39,081 bases of DNA from Caloranaerobacter azorensis DSM 13643 (GTDB lineage Bacteria > Bacillota > Clostridia > Tissierellales > Thermohalobacteraceae): contig NZ_FQXO01000018.1 of assembly GCF_900129995.1 (NCBI RefSeq), positions 1 to 39,081 on the forward strand, written 5' to 3'. Both the position numbers and the translations under genes were made by a program. Shown one piece after another: positions 32,101 through 39,081 of the stretch. The notes under the pieces were generated by a model, which ran no database searches, was not told the origin of the DNA, and saw only the letters and a list, made by a program, of their open reading frames with translations. Positions within the stretch are counted from its first letter, which is position 1, and the number at the start of each line of letters is the position of its first letter.

Positions 32101-33033
32101 TTACTCTCCACATCTTTCAAGAAGCATTTCCCATCTTCTATCAATTTCTTTTTGAAGATCTTCAATTAGATGTTGATTTTCTGGTTTGAATAAGTGTTTA
32201 AATCTTCCTTGTGGTCTTAAGAAATCTTCTATTGGAAGTTTCTTTTTAGGCTTATATGTTAATCTCCATTTACCATTTTCAACTTCATATAATGGCCAAT
32301 AGCATGTATCTATAGCTAATTTAACTATTTCCATTAATTTTGGAGTATCATATCTCCATCCTCGAGGACATGGAGTAAATACATTTAAGAAAGCTGGACC
32401 TTCAGTATATATTGCTTTTTCAGCTTTTTGATATATATCGCTGAAATTACCAAATGGTGCTGTTTGAGCAACATATGGTATATTATGCGCTGCCATAACT
32501 TGTGTTAAATCTTTTCTAAATTGTTGTTTACCAGGAACAACTTTTCCCGCTGGAGAAGTTGTTGTATTCGCATATTTTGGAGTAGCTGATGATCTTTGAA
32601 TACCAGTATTCATGTAAGCACCATTGTCATAGCAAACATATACCATATCGTGTCCTCTTTCCATTGCTCCTGACAATGATTGAATACCTATATCGTAAGT
32701 ACCACCGTCTCCACCAAAAGCTATAAATTTATAAGTATCATCTATTTTACCTTTTTTCTTCAAAACTCTATAAGCAGCTTCAACACCACTTATTGTAGCT
32801 CCCGCATTTTCAAATGCATTGTGTATAAATGAATCTTTCCAAGCTGTATATGGATATAAGAAACTTGAAACCTCTAAACAACCAGTAGCAGCACCTATAA
32901 CTGCTTTATCTTCTGGTTTTAATGCTTTTAAAACCGCACGAACAGTTACAGAAGCACCACATCCGGCACATAATCTATGACCACCTGTAAATCTCTCAGG
33001 TCTTTTTGCTGCTTCTCTTAAATTTAAAGCCAT
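32101..33033 (-). CDS. porB: Pyruvate/2-oxoacid:ferredoxin oxidoreductase, beta subunit
   Basis: The 310-residue subunit binds thiamine diphosphate. GGHRLCAGCGASVTVRAVLK (Cys motif for a [4Fe-4S] cluster), AATGCLEVSS, the FGGDGGTYDIGIQSLSGAMERG TPP-Mg region and YDNGAYMNTGIQRSSATP are all present. The subunit catalyses, with the alpha subunit, decarboxylation of a 2-oxoacid (probably pyruvate) to its acyl-CoA, with electrons passed to ferredoxin. It is the last gene of porC-porD-porA-porB. A gap of 12 bp separates it from porA. Confidence 0.94.
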   Translation of the reverse strand: MALNLREAAKRPERFTGGHRLCAGCGASVTVRAVLKALKPEDKAVIGAATGCLEVSSFLYPYTAWKDSFIHNAFENAGATISGVEAAYRVLKKKGKIDDTYKFIAFGGDGGTYDIGIQSLSGAMERGHDMVYVCYDNGAYMNTGIQRSSATPKYANTTTSPAGKVVPGKQQFRKDLTQVMAAHNIPYVAQTAPFGNFSDIYQKAEKAIYTEGPAFLNVFTPCPRGWRYDTPKLMEIVKLAIDTCYWPLYEVENGKWRLTYKPKKKLPIEDFLRPQGRFKHLFKPENQHLIEDLQKEIDRRWEMLLERCGE

Positions 33034-33045
33034 TTACTGCACCTC

Positions 33046-34230
33046 CTATTCTCTTACACCCAAGTAATTATAAACTGACTTAACTTCTCCTGTTTTAACT
33101 ATTTCAAGTAAGTCTTCATATACTTTCATAATATCATCAGTTTTTACGTCTCTACCACCTAAACCGTAGATATAGCTTATCATTACTGGTCTAGTCTCTG
33201 CATCATATAAAGCCGCTCTAGTCTCAACAAATACCGGACCACCAGCAGCTGAGAAGCTGTCTGCTTTATCCATTACAGCTACAGCTTTAACATGCTTTAA
33301 TGCCTCTCTTAATTCTTCAACAGGGAATGGTCTAAATACTCTTATTTTAACTAATCCAGCTTTTACTCCTTTTTCTCTTAATTCATCTACTACTTCTTTA
33401 GCTGTTCCAGCAGTTGAATTAAGTACAACGATAGCAACTTCTGCATCTTCCATTTTGTACTCTTCAAATAAACCATATTTTCTTCCTGTTAAAGCTTCAA
33501 ATTCTTTAGCTATTTCTAAAATAACTTCCTTAGCATTCTTCATAGCTTCGGCTTGTTGACGTTTATGTTCAAAATAATGTGGTGGTAAATCCAATGGTCC
33601 CATAGCAACTGGCTGCTCTGGATTTAATAATGTATCTAAACCTGGATCATATTCTCCAACAAATTCTTTAACTTTTTCAGTTTCTAATAATTCTATATTT
33701 TCAACTGAGTGGCTTACTATAAAACCATCCATACATACCATTACAGGTAATCTAACATCTTTATGTTCAGCTATTCTTATAGCTTGAATTATATTGTCAT
33801 ATGCCTCTTGATTATCTTCTGAATATAATTGTATCCAACCTGAATCTCTAGCTCCCATAGAATCACTATGGTCATTATGAATATTGATTGGCCCTGATAA
33901 TGCTCTGTTTATAACAGGCATAACTATTGGTAATCTTGATGAAGCAGCAATATATAATATCTCCCACATTAAAGCAAGACCGTTAGCTGATGTAGCAGTC
34001 ATAACCCTTGCACCTGCTGCTGATGCACCAACACAAGCACTCATAGCACTGTGCTCACTTTCAACAGCAACAAACTCTGTATCAACTGAACCATTAGCAA
34101 CAAATTGTGAGAAATATTGTGGTACTTCAGTTGATGGAGTAATAGGGAAAGCTGCAACAACATCAGGATTTATTTGTTTCATAGCAGTTGCAACTGCTTC
34201 GTTACCACTTAATCTCTCTCTTATAGCCAT
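33046..34230 (-). CDS. porA: Pyruvate/2-oxoacid:ferredoxin oxidoreductase, alpha subunit
   Basis: The 394-residue subunit has the substrate and subunit-interface region LSGNEAVATAMKQINPDVVA, then FPITPSTEVPQYFSQFVANG and VESEHSAMSACVGASAAGAR. The central LALMWEILYIAASSRLPIVM and the C-terminal VAVMDKADSFSAAGGP are typical of PorA. Substrate choice (pyruvate versus another 2-oxoacid such as 2-oxoisovalerate) is not certain from sequence alone, but the four-subunit layout and the clostridial context favour pyruvate. The start codon follows AAGGAGGGAAACAA. Confidence 0.94.
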   Translation of the reverse strand: MAIRERLSGNEAVATAMKQINPDVVAAFPITPSTEVPQYFSQFVANGSVDTEFVAVESEHSAMSACVGASAAGARVMTATSANGLALMWEILYIAASSRLPIVMPVINRALSGPINIHNDHSDSMGARDSGWIQLYSEDNQEAYDNIIQAIRIAEHKDVRLPVMVCMDGFIVSHSVENIELLETEKVKEFVGEYDPGLDTLLNPEQPVAMGPLDLPPHYFEHKRQQAEAMKNAKEVILEIAKEFEALTGRKYGLFEEYKMEDAEVAIVVLNSTAGTAKEVVDELREKGVKAGLVKIRVFRPFPVEELREALKHVKAVAVMDKADSFSAAGGPVFVETRAALYDAETRPVMISYIYGLGGRDVKTDDIMKVYEDLLEIVKTGEVKSVYNYLGVRE

Positions 34231-34248
34231 TTGTTTCCCTCCTTACAA

Positions 34249-34554
34249 CTATTCTTCTTTAACAAAATCAAATACGTTAAATGGACATACATTTACACAT
34301 ACCCCACAACCCTTACAATGATCGTAGTCGATTCCTACTACTTTTCCGTCTTCAACTAATATCGATGAATCAGGGCATACAGGGAAGCATAATAGACATT
34401 GCTTACATTTTTCACTATGCCAAATAGGTCTCATTGATCTCCATTCACCAGTTTTATAATTATGAGCGTTACCAGCTTCGTAAACAATTCCACCCGGAGT
34501 TATTTCTTTCCAAGTTGTTTCAGTAGTTATCGTAACTTTTTTATTATCTTTCAT
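34249..34554 (-). CDS. porD: Pyruvate/2-oxoacid:ferredoxin oxidoreductase, delta (ferredoxin-like) subunit
   Basis: The 101-residue subunit carries two [4Fe-4S] clusters bound by CKQCLLCFPVCP and CKGCGVCVNVCP. It passes electrons from the catalytic subunits to soluble ferredoxin. The N-terminal GGIVYEAGNAHNYKTGEWRS is the usual PorD extension. It overlaps porC by 11 bases and precedes porA by 18 bp. Confidence 0.95.
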   Translation of the reverse strand: MKDNKKVTITTETTWKEITPGGIVYEAGNAHNYKTGEWRSMRPIWHSEKCKQCLLCFPVCPDSSILVEDGKVVGIDYDHCKGCGVCVNVCPFNVFDFVKEE

Positions 34555-35131
34555 CGCCCTTAACCTCCTTCAAGGCCCTCTTGATAGCTTCCATGTTTCC
34601 TTCAATAACCTCTGGCTTTGTAGCAAACTTATGCGCAAAGGATTCTTCCATAGCCTTTAAGAAATCTTCTTCTTCCATTATATTAGCAACTTTAACTATA
34701 GCTCCTAGCATTGGAGTATTTGGGAAGTATTTTCCTAATGTCTCAATTGAAATTTTTCTTGCATCAATAGTATAAACTCTTCCTTCATATCCTTTTAATA
34801 ATGGTCTTAATTCTTCAGGACTTTTCTCTGAGTTAATTACAATAGCACCTTCCTTTTTCAATCCAGCTGTTACATCTACGTCTTTAAGTAAAGTCTCATC
34901 AACAACTACTACATAGTCTGGTTCATAAATATTACTATGTATTCTTATTTTACTATCACTGATTCTGTTGTAAGCTGTAATTGGTGCACCCATTCTTTCT
35001 GGACCATATTCAGGGAATCCTTGAATAAATTTACCTGTAGCAAATGCAGCTTCAGCTAACAATAATGAAGCAGTTTTTGCACCTTGACCACCACGGCCAT
35101 GCCAACGAATTTCAATCATTTGTTTTGCCAT
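34544..35131 (-). CDS. porC: Pyruvate/2-oxoacid:ferredoxin oxidoreductase, gamma subunit
   Basis: The start is placed at the ATG at 35131 (MAKQMIEIRWHGRGGQGAKT, 195 residues), 7 bases after AAAGGAGG; a longer frame begins inside that ribosome site's upstream region. IRWHGRGGQGAKTASLLLAEAA and FPEYGPERMGAPITAYNRIS are the gamma-subunit signatures. It is the first gene of the operon. The promoter region upstream holds a cluster of TATAACAG motifs. Confidence 0.93.
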   Translation of the reverse strand: MAKQMIEIRWHGRGGQGAKTASLLLAEAAFATGKFIQGFPEYGPERMGAPITAYNRISDSKIRIHSNIYEPDYVVVVDETLLKDVDVTAGLKKEGAIVINSEKSPEELRPLLKGYEGRVYTIDARKISIETLGKYFPNTPMLGAIVKVANIMEEEDFLKAMEESFAHKFATKPEVIEGNMEAIKRALKEVKGDER

Positions 35132-35295
35132 CAATTTTCCTCCTTTCATATTGACCATTAAAGTAATTTTTTGTTGTGTTCTAACAAATACACAGAATAT
35201 TTCTATATATTAGCTTTAATTCCTTCAATAATAAAGGAATTATTGACATACAGAAGTAAAACTGATTGTTATAGAACAGTATTTTTTAACCTTGT

Positions 35296-35396
35296 CTGTT
35301 ATAATACAATATTGTTTTTCTCATATAACAGGTCATTAATAATACTAAAAATCTTAATTTTAAATATATAACAGTTTTCAATTTTTAGTATAACAG
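35296..35396. promoter_or_regulatory. Cluster of TATAACAG motifs upstream of porC
   Basis: The exact octamer TATAACAG occurs at 35324-35331, 35367-35374 and 35389-35396, and its reverse complement CTGTTATA at 35296-35303. A near copy, TTGTTATAGAACAG, lies at 35266-35279. Read on the minus strand, the motif contains TGTTATA and so also resembles an extended -10 element. It may be an operator array or repeated promoters. Confidence 0.4.
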
Positions 35397-35415
35397 ATAA
35401 ATATAAATTGTTCAA
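35387..35415 (-). promoter_or_regulatory. Promoter candidate for the por operon
   Basis: On the minus strand TTGAAC (35415-35410) and TATACT (35392-35387, preceded by TGT) are separated by 17 bases. This would give a leader of about 250 bases before porC. One TATAACAG motif overlaps its -10. Confidence 0.5.
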
Positions 35416-35492
35416 TAGATACAACATGATATAAAATAAATTTATTAAATTTTTATTTTAAAAAAAATTAATAGTTTTTAGTAAGAAAAAAA

Positions 35493-35508
35493 AGGGAAGA
35501 CATTCCCT
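35493..35508 (-). terminator. Terminator after bofA
   Basis: AGGGAA and TTCCCT pair around a 4-base loop. On the minus strand it is followed by TTTTTTTTCTT. It starts 22 bases after the bofA stop. Confidence 0.75.
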
Positions 35509-35529
35509 CTTTTATTCTACCACTTTTAT

Positions 35530-35796
35530 TTACAAAATATAATTTATTATTATTAATAAAATTACCCCCGGTATCCCTAAAAATCCTGCAATGATTATCG
35601 TTATAATATTAATTCCTATCTTTATCCCAACAAACTTACCAATAAAATTTACCGCTAAAAGTAATACTAGACCTATTATTCCATTAATTATTAATTTCAA
35701 AATCAGCTTTAATGGTTTTAAAAGAAGCATTACAACGATCAAAATTACAACTAATGCTAATACATATGATAAAGCTGCCCCTACTTCTAAACCCAT
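35530..35796 (-). CDS. bofA: Pro-sigma-K processing inhibitor BofA
   Basis: The 88-residue protein is almost entirely membrane-embedded: LSYVLALVVILIVVMLLLKP, a central LKLIINGIIGLVLLLAVNFIG, and the C-terminal GFLGIPGVILLIIINYIL with the conserved G-x-PG near the end. In Bacillus, BofA holds the SpoIVFB protease inactive in the outer forespore membrane until a forespore signal arrives. It follows the DUF2508 gene by 54 bp, as yaaL-bofA in Bacillus. The normally nearby csfB is 14.6 kb away. Confidence 0.9.
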   Translation of the reverse strand: MGLEVGAALSYVLALVVILIVVMLLLKPLKLILKLIINGIIGLVLLLAVNFIGKFVGIKIGINIITIIIAGFLGIPGVILLIIINYIL

Positions 35797-35865
35797 TTCC
35801 CCACACTCCTAAAACATTTTCTTATTGTAAGTATATAAATAAAAATAAAATAATATTACAAGCTT

Positions 35866-36150
35866 TTATCCAGATATTTTTATCCCTTTTCTTCTAGCTT
35901 CTTTTAAAAGATAGATATATTTTATTTTTGCAGCTTCCATATTGTAAATAGCGAAATCTATTAAATCAGGATCCGTTACATTCTGAAAATAACATTCTGC
36001 TTTCTTCCATTCAAAATGTGCATCTTTTAGAGCTTTAAAAAATTCTTCTTCATTACTTTTATTATAAACTAATTTGTCCTTTATATTGATTAATAAATTA
36101 TTTACATTTAAAAATGTTTTTGCTTTATTTTGTGGAAACATATTAGGCAT
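35866..36150 (-). CDS. yaaL: DUF2508 family protein (YaaL-like)
   Basis: The ATG at 36150 (MPNMFPQNKAKTFL, 94 residues) lies 7 bases after GGGGGG; a TTG five codons upstream overlaps that site and is rejected. The helical C-terminal part, LKDAHFEWKKAECYFQNVTD then PDLIDFAIYNMEAAKIKYIY, is the DUF2508 signature found in YaaL. Function is unknown. The place directly before bofA supports the call. Confidence 0.85.
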   Translation of the reverse strand: MPNMFPQNKAKTFLNVNNLLINIKDKLVYNKSNEEEFFKALKDAHFEWKKAECYFQNVTDPDLIDFAIYNMEAAKIKYIYLLKEARRKGIKISG

Positions 36151-36183
36151 ATTAAAACCCCCCAAAAATAATTTTTATCTTAA

Positions 36184-36363
36184 TTATTTACAATATTTTG
36201 GAGGGTTATACAGCAAAAAACTTATTATGATTCTAACCATATTTTGTTCGAGCTTCTCCATGTTTTGTTCAATTCTTGCTATATCTTATTTTGTAGCCAT
36301 ATCTTTTTTCATTTTTTGCATTTCGATATACATTTTTTCTAATAAATCAAATTTATATTTGCT
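36184..36363 (-). pseudogene. Remnant of a coiled-coil protein gene with internal stop
   Basis: The minus-strand frame reads SKYKFDLLEKMYIEMQKMKK then DMATK, a TAA stop, then DIARIEQNMEKLEQNMVRII, and ends at the TAA at 36184-36186. The text on both sides of the stop joins into one heptad-patterned sequence. Recognisable ATK-x-DIARIE and LLEKMY-x-EMQ-x-MKK phrases occur, from memory, in a common clostridial coiled-coil family. A single CAA-to-TAA change would explain the stop. Both the usual N-terminal start and the C-terminal end seem lost. Confidence 0.5.
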
Positions 36364-36368
36364 TTATT

Positions 36369-37103
36369 CTAATAAATCCATTTTTCTTTAATATTCCTTA
36401 TACTAATGCTAAATAATAATAAAGCAAATCCAATAAGAATCAAAAAATTAATCCAAACTGGTAAAAAACCAGTCCCATTAATAGTTGATTTTAATATATC
36501 TGTACCATAAGTTAACGGTAAAATATAAGACAATGGTCTTACAATTACGGGTAAACTCTGAATTGGTATAAAAAGACCACATAAAAAAATCATTGGAAAT
36601 CTAAAAAAATTAGAAAATGTTTGGGCTTCAAATACTTCACTGACGGATACAGCAATAAATAATCCTAAAAATGTAGAAGTAATAGCAATAAATAATACAC
36701 TACCAAATACTAATATCCAATTAATACCTGTCAAATCTGTTATTAAAGAAGCAAATATTACTGGTATAAAGGCATTGATAACACCAAATATAATTGCTCC
36801 AGTAGTCTTAGATAACATCAACAAATTTAAACTAATTGGTGCTAATAAAAGTCGTTCAAATGAACGGCTCTTTCTTTCAAATGTAATTGTTACTGCTAAC
36901 ATAGAAGTTGTTCCAAATAATATGGACATTGACATTACTCCCGGTAATATATCTCTAATTCCTAATGTAGATTGAGATTTAATAAAAAACATCAATGTCC
37001 AAGCAACGGGAAAAATAATACCCCAACTAATATTAGGTGGCTTTAAATAATAGTTTTTCATATCTTTTTTCAGGATATTCCAATAAGCAATCCATGATTT
37101 CAT
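36369..37103 (-). CDS. ABC transporter permease (ABC-2 type)
   Basis: The 244-residue protein has about six membrane helices, starting WGIIFPVAWTLMFFIKS, with SILFGTTSMLAVTITFERKSRSFERLLLAPIS between the first helices and PMIFLCGLFIPIQSLPVIVRPLSYILPLTYGTDI near the end. This is the ABC-2 (drug/antibiotic export or NodJ-like) permease pattern. It overlaps the ATPase gene by 4 bases (37100-37103) and forms an exporter with it. The substrate cannot be deduced. Confidence 0.9.
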   Translation of the reverse strand: MKSWIAYWNILKKDMKNYYLKPPNISWGIIFPVAWTLMFFIKSQSTLGIRDILPGVMSMSILFGTTSMLAVTITFERKSRSFERLLLAPISLNLLMLSKTTGAIIFGVINAFIPVIFASLITDLTGINWILVFGSVLFIAITSTFLGLFIAVSVSEVFEAQTFSNFFRFPMIFLCGLFIPIQSLPVIVRPLSYILPLTYGTDILKSTINGTGFLPVWINFLILIGFALLLFSISIRNIKEKWIY

Positions 37104-38065
37104 TTTCTACCACCTTCCTTTTCTTTTTTCATTTTTGAAGCTTCAATTCCTGTAATCTTTACAAAAACTTCTTCTAATGTCGGTTTTATTACTTTTGCTT
37201 CATATACACTAAATCCCCTCTCATCAAAATATTTCATAAATGACATTAAACTTATGGTATTAATTGAATAAAGCCTAAAAGTATTATTGTCAATAATCTC
37301 AATTTTGTAATTGTAAAAATCTTTTTGAAGTGTTTCTTTTATATCTAAAATTCCGCTATCTAAAGTGAATTGAATAATCTTTTCCTTCTGTACATCTTGC
37401 ATTAGTTCATCAACTGTTCCTATTCTAACAATTTCCCCTTTTACTATAAAAGCAATTCTATCACATAATCGTTCCGCTTCTTCTATGTAGTGAGTAGTTA
37501 TAAATACAGTTGTTCCCTTCTTATTTAAATCCATAATTAAACTTCTAATCTGTCTAGCACTTTCCACATCTATACCTGTTGTTGGCTCATCTAGAAAAAG
37601 AATTTTAGGGTTATGAATAATTCCAGCAGCAATAGTTAATTTTCTTTTCATCCCCTTCGAATATGCTTTGAATGGTTTTTTCCCAACATTATCTAACCCA
37701 AATTGTTCCAAAAGTTTCTTTGCTCTTTTTTCTCTTTCCTCTTTTCCTATTCCGTATAATGATGCACAAAAACACAAGTTTTCAAATCCATCCATTTCCG
37801 GGTATAAATTACTTTCATCAGGTACTATTCCCATTATACTTTGGGCTTTTTTTACATCTTTAACAACATCAATTCCAAAAATATTAATACTCCCTTCTGT
37901 AACTTTAGATAATCCAGTTAACATATTAATAGTTGAAGTCTTTCCTGCACCATTCGGTCCTAAAAAACCAAATATTTCCCCTTTTTTAATAGCAAAATTA
38001 ATGTTGTTAACAGCAGTAAAATCTCCATATTTTTTAGTTAAGTTTTTTACCTCTAATATATTCAT
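37100..38065 (-). CDS. ABC transporter ATP-binding protein
   Basis: The start is set at the ATG at 38065 (MNILEVKNLTKKYGDF, 321 residues), 10 bases after GGGAGG; a longer frame begins upstream of that site. Walker A is GPNGAGKT (36-43). The signature loop is YSKGMKRKL, Walker B ILFLDEPTTGID, and the H-loop TTHYIEEAERLCDR. The C-terminal 100 residues are the usual accessory region of DrrA/CcmA-like exporter ATPases. It is preceded by the ArsR gene and followed by its permease; the three probably form a regulated unit. Confidence 0.92.
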   Translation of the reverse strand: MNILEVKNLTKKYGDFTAVNNINFAIKKGEIFGFLGPNGAGKTSTINMLTGLSKVTEGSINIFGIDVVKDVKKAQSIMGIVPDESNLYPEMDGFENLCFCASLYGIGKEEREKRAKKLLEQFGLDNVGKKPFKAYSKGMKRKLTIAAGIIHNPKILFLDEPTTGIDVESARQIRSLIMDLNKKGTTVFITTHYIEEAERLCDRIAFIVKGEIVRIGTVDELMQDVQKEKIIQFTLDSGILDIKETLQKDFYNYKIEIIDNNTFRLYSINTISLMSFMKYFDERGFSVYEAKVIKPTLEEVFVKITGIEASKMKKEKEGGRK

Positions 38066-38141
38066 ATATAAAACACCTCCCAATTTGAAATACATAACTT
38101 AAAATCACAATCTATTCTATGGACTTATTATAATTTTTACT

Positions 38142-38417
38142 TCATAATCTATCTTGTTTAGCCATTTCTTTTAGACTTTCTGAAAGTTCATAAAGTATAT
38201 CTCTGTTTACTGCATAATGGGTATAGTATCCTTTTTTTTCACCCTTAACTAATCCTGCTTCTCTTAGTACTTTTAAATGTTGTGATATAGCTGCCTCTGA
38301 TAAGTTAAGTCTTTTGGCTAAAGCCCTTACGCAAAAATTATGTTGTAAAAGTAAATTAATTATATTAAATCTTTTTTCATCAGATATTGCTTTTAAAACT
38401 TCTAAAGTTTTATCCAT
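38142..38417 (-). CDS. ArsR-family winged-helix repressor
   Basis: This 91-residue DNA-binding protein has the winged-helix core LKAISDEKRFNIINLLLQH, FCVRALAKRLNLSEAAISQH and LKVLREAGLVKGEKKGYYTHY. The metal-binding ELCVC-type cysteine pair of classical ArsR/SmtB proteins is absent (only C29 in NFCVRAL), so it is unlikely to be a standard arsenic or metal sensor. It precedes the ABC exporter on the same strand and probably represses itself and the exporter through the TTAATYAAAT array upstream. The ATG follows GGAGGTGAACT. Confidence 0.92.
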   Translation of the reverse strand: MDKTLEVLKAISDEKRFNIINLLLQHNFCVRALAKRLNLSEAAISQHLKVLREAGLVKGEKKGYYTHYAVNRDILYELSESLKEMAKQDRL

Positions 38418-38433
38418 AGTTCACCTCCAGTAT

Positions 38434-38499
38434 TTAATTAAGTGTTATCTTAATCAAATAATACATTAGTTAATTAAATGAGTCAATGCTTAATCAAAT
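38434..38499 (-). promoter_or_regulatory. Promoter and operator array of the ArsR-ABC operon
   Basis: On the minus strand TTGACT (38486-38481) and TATTAT (38463-38458) are 17 bases apart. The plus-strand decamer TTAATYAAAT or a one-mismatch copy occurs at 38434-38443, 38450-38459, 38470-38479 and 38490-38499. So one copy lies before the -35, one in the spacer, one on the -10 and one in the leader, with 16-, 20- and 20-base steps. Confidence 0.6.
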
Positions 38500-38500
38500 G

Positions 38501-39081
38501 TTTTAGTTTACATTTCATAAATTTATTAATAAAAAGATAAAGTTTATGTGTCTTTTGTTTTTTTTTGCATCTTCTATTTATTTTCATCAATAAAAAAACA
38601 TGGTTCAAGAAGATAATTTGTCTCCTTTAAACCATGTTTTTTGATAAAACTTATATACATCAAAAAAACTCCTTTCATCTCTAAAACAAACTCTTTTCAA
38701 AATTATCCCCAAAATCCTCTATTTATCCACATTTATCATTTTTCGATATTTCCCTTTCTTTTTAAAATATTTCCCAAAATCTTATCACTTTTCCCTTATT
38801 CCTTAACCTTTAACACTCAAAAATGAAAATAAAGTTTTTTCACTTTCAAGGGTTAAGTATTTAGTTTTAAGTTAATTTTTTATCTAGTTATTTTTCCTTT
38901 TTCTTTTCCTTTTAATCTTCGATATCTATTGATTTTACTAAGTTTTAGGAGATAGTTCTAAGAAAAAAGAATTAAGAAATAATATAAAAAAACATGGCTC
39001 AAGAAGATATTTAGTCTTCTTTAAACCATGTTTTTTGATACAACTTTATTTTTAGTGAAAGAAGTTTTTTTGTAGTGTACA
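38501..39081. other. Gene-free interval with a duplicated terminator-like hairpin
   Basis: No convincing coding frame is seen on either strand. The interval contains two similar hairpins (38595-38642 and 38987-39037) separated by about 340 bases of pyrimidine-rich, AT-rich sequence with no G-rich motifs. The last 40 bases lead off the window edge. Confidence 0.6.
38595..39037. repeat. Direct repeat of a terminator hairpin plus downstream bases
   Basis: The hairpin with arms ACATGGTT and AACCATGT and the inner pairs AAG/CTT and AGA/TCT occurs at 38595-38642 and, with a few loop changes, at 38987-39037. Each is followed by the related sequence TTTTTTGATAAAACTTA or TTTTTTGATACAACTTTA, so the copied unit is about 65 bases. 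This resembles the duplicated terminators around the foldback elements, but the intervening DNA lacks the family's ends. Confidence 0.65.

Larger units (their letters stand above)
35159..35529. other. Gene-free por upstream region: promoter, inverted repeat and motif cluster
   Basis: No coding frame is seen. It holds a promoter candidate (35387-35415), an inverted repeat TAATTCCTT-N8-AAGGAATTA (35217-35242), a cluster of TATAACAG/CTGTTATA motifs (35266-35396) and the bofA terminator (35493-35508). Confidence 0.5.

Noticed and set aside
36074-36391. Plus-strand hydrophobic frame
   Set aside because: It is antisense to DUF2508 and to the coiled-coil remnant, and it has no ribosome site; heptad-rich genes often read as hydrophobic on the opposite strand.
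38641-38826. Plus-strand 61-residue frame
   Set aside because: It starts in the hairpin's T-tract, is Phe/Pro/Ile-rich by composition and has no ribosome site.

Overview
The window comes from a low-GC, endospore-forming, anaerobic Firmicute of the clostridial type. The evidence is its sporulation genes (spmA/spmB, bofA, csfB/gin, a YabE-like 3D protein, an abrB with an apparent Spo0A box), a four-subunit pyruvate:ferredoxin-type oxidoreductase (POR), a small 2[4Fe-4S] ferredoxin, an iron-sulfur fumarase, AT-rich intergenic DNA and strong GGAGG ribosome sites. I cannot name the species. I see no rRNA, tRNA, CRISPR array, prophage or complete insertion sequence.

The backbone is the conserved block that Bacillus subtilis carries near its origin, read on the minus strand from high to low coordinates: DUF2508/yaaL and bofA (36.1-35.5 kb), csfB/gin (20.9), yaaO (20.5), tmk, darA, yaaR, holB, ricT, a ferredoxin, trmN6, rsmI, abrB (13.5, inverted here), metG behind a Met T-box (10.2-7.9), tatD, yabE, rnmV and rsmA/ksgA (2.1 kb). 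Several insertions break it. They are cca plus spmAB between abrB and metG; a Met-Pro-Tyr repeat protein and a secreted unknown between tatD and yabE; and a 14.5-kb accessory stretch between bofA and csfB.

That accessory stretch holds an HD-GYP/XRE/GGDEF signalling cluster (21-23.6 kb), a fumarase alpha/beta plus malic enzyme operon (24.1-26.7), a plus-strand alkaline phosphatase with PhoP-box-like repeats, a YibE/F membrane protein, small unknowns, two tandem L25/CTC-like genes and the porCDAB operon (32.1-35.1). Right of DUF2508 are a decayed coiled-coil gene and an ArsR-controlled ABC exporter with a regular operator-like array. The last 580 bases have no gene but carry two copies of one terminator-like hairpin. 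The left edge cuts a probable TnpB-like gene.

The most unusual feature is a family of short foldback elements (four copies: about 496-745, 5035-5115, 11466-11709, 20580-20696). Each lies in the rho-independent terminator of a minus-strand gene. Four different terminator stems are involved, and in each case the stem (whole in three, one arm in the fourth) is repeated on both sides of the element. The two long copies share a multi-hairpin core in which one stem differs by two compensatory base-pair changes. This looks like a terminator-targeting mobile element or structured-RNA family that I cannot match to a named one.
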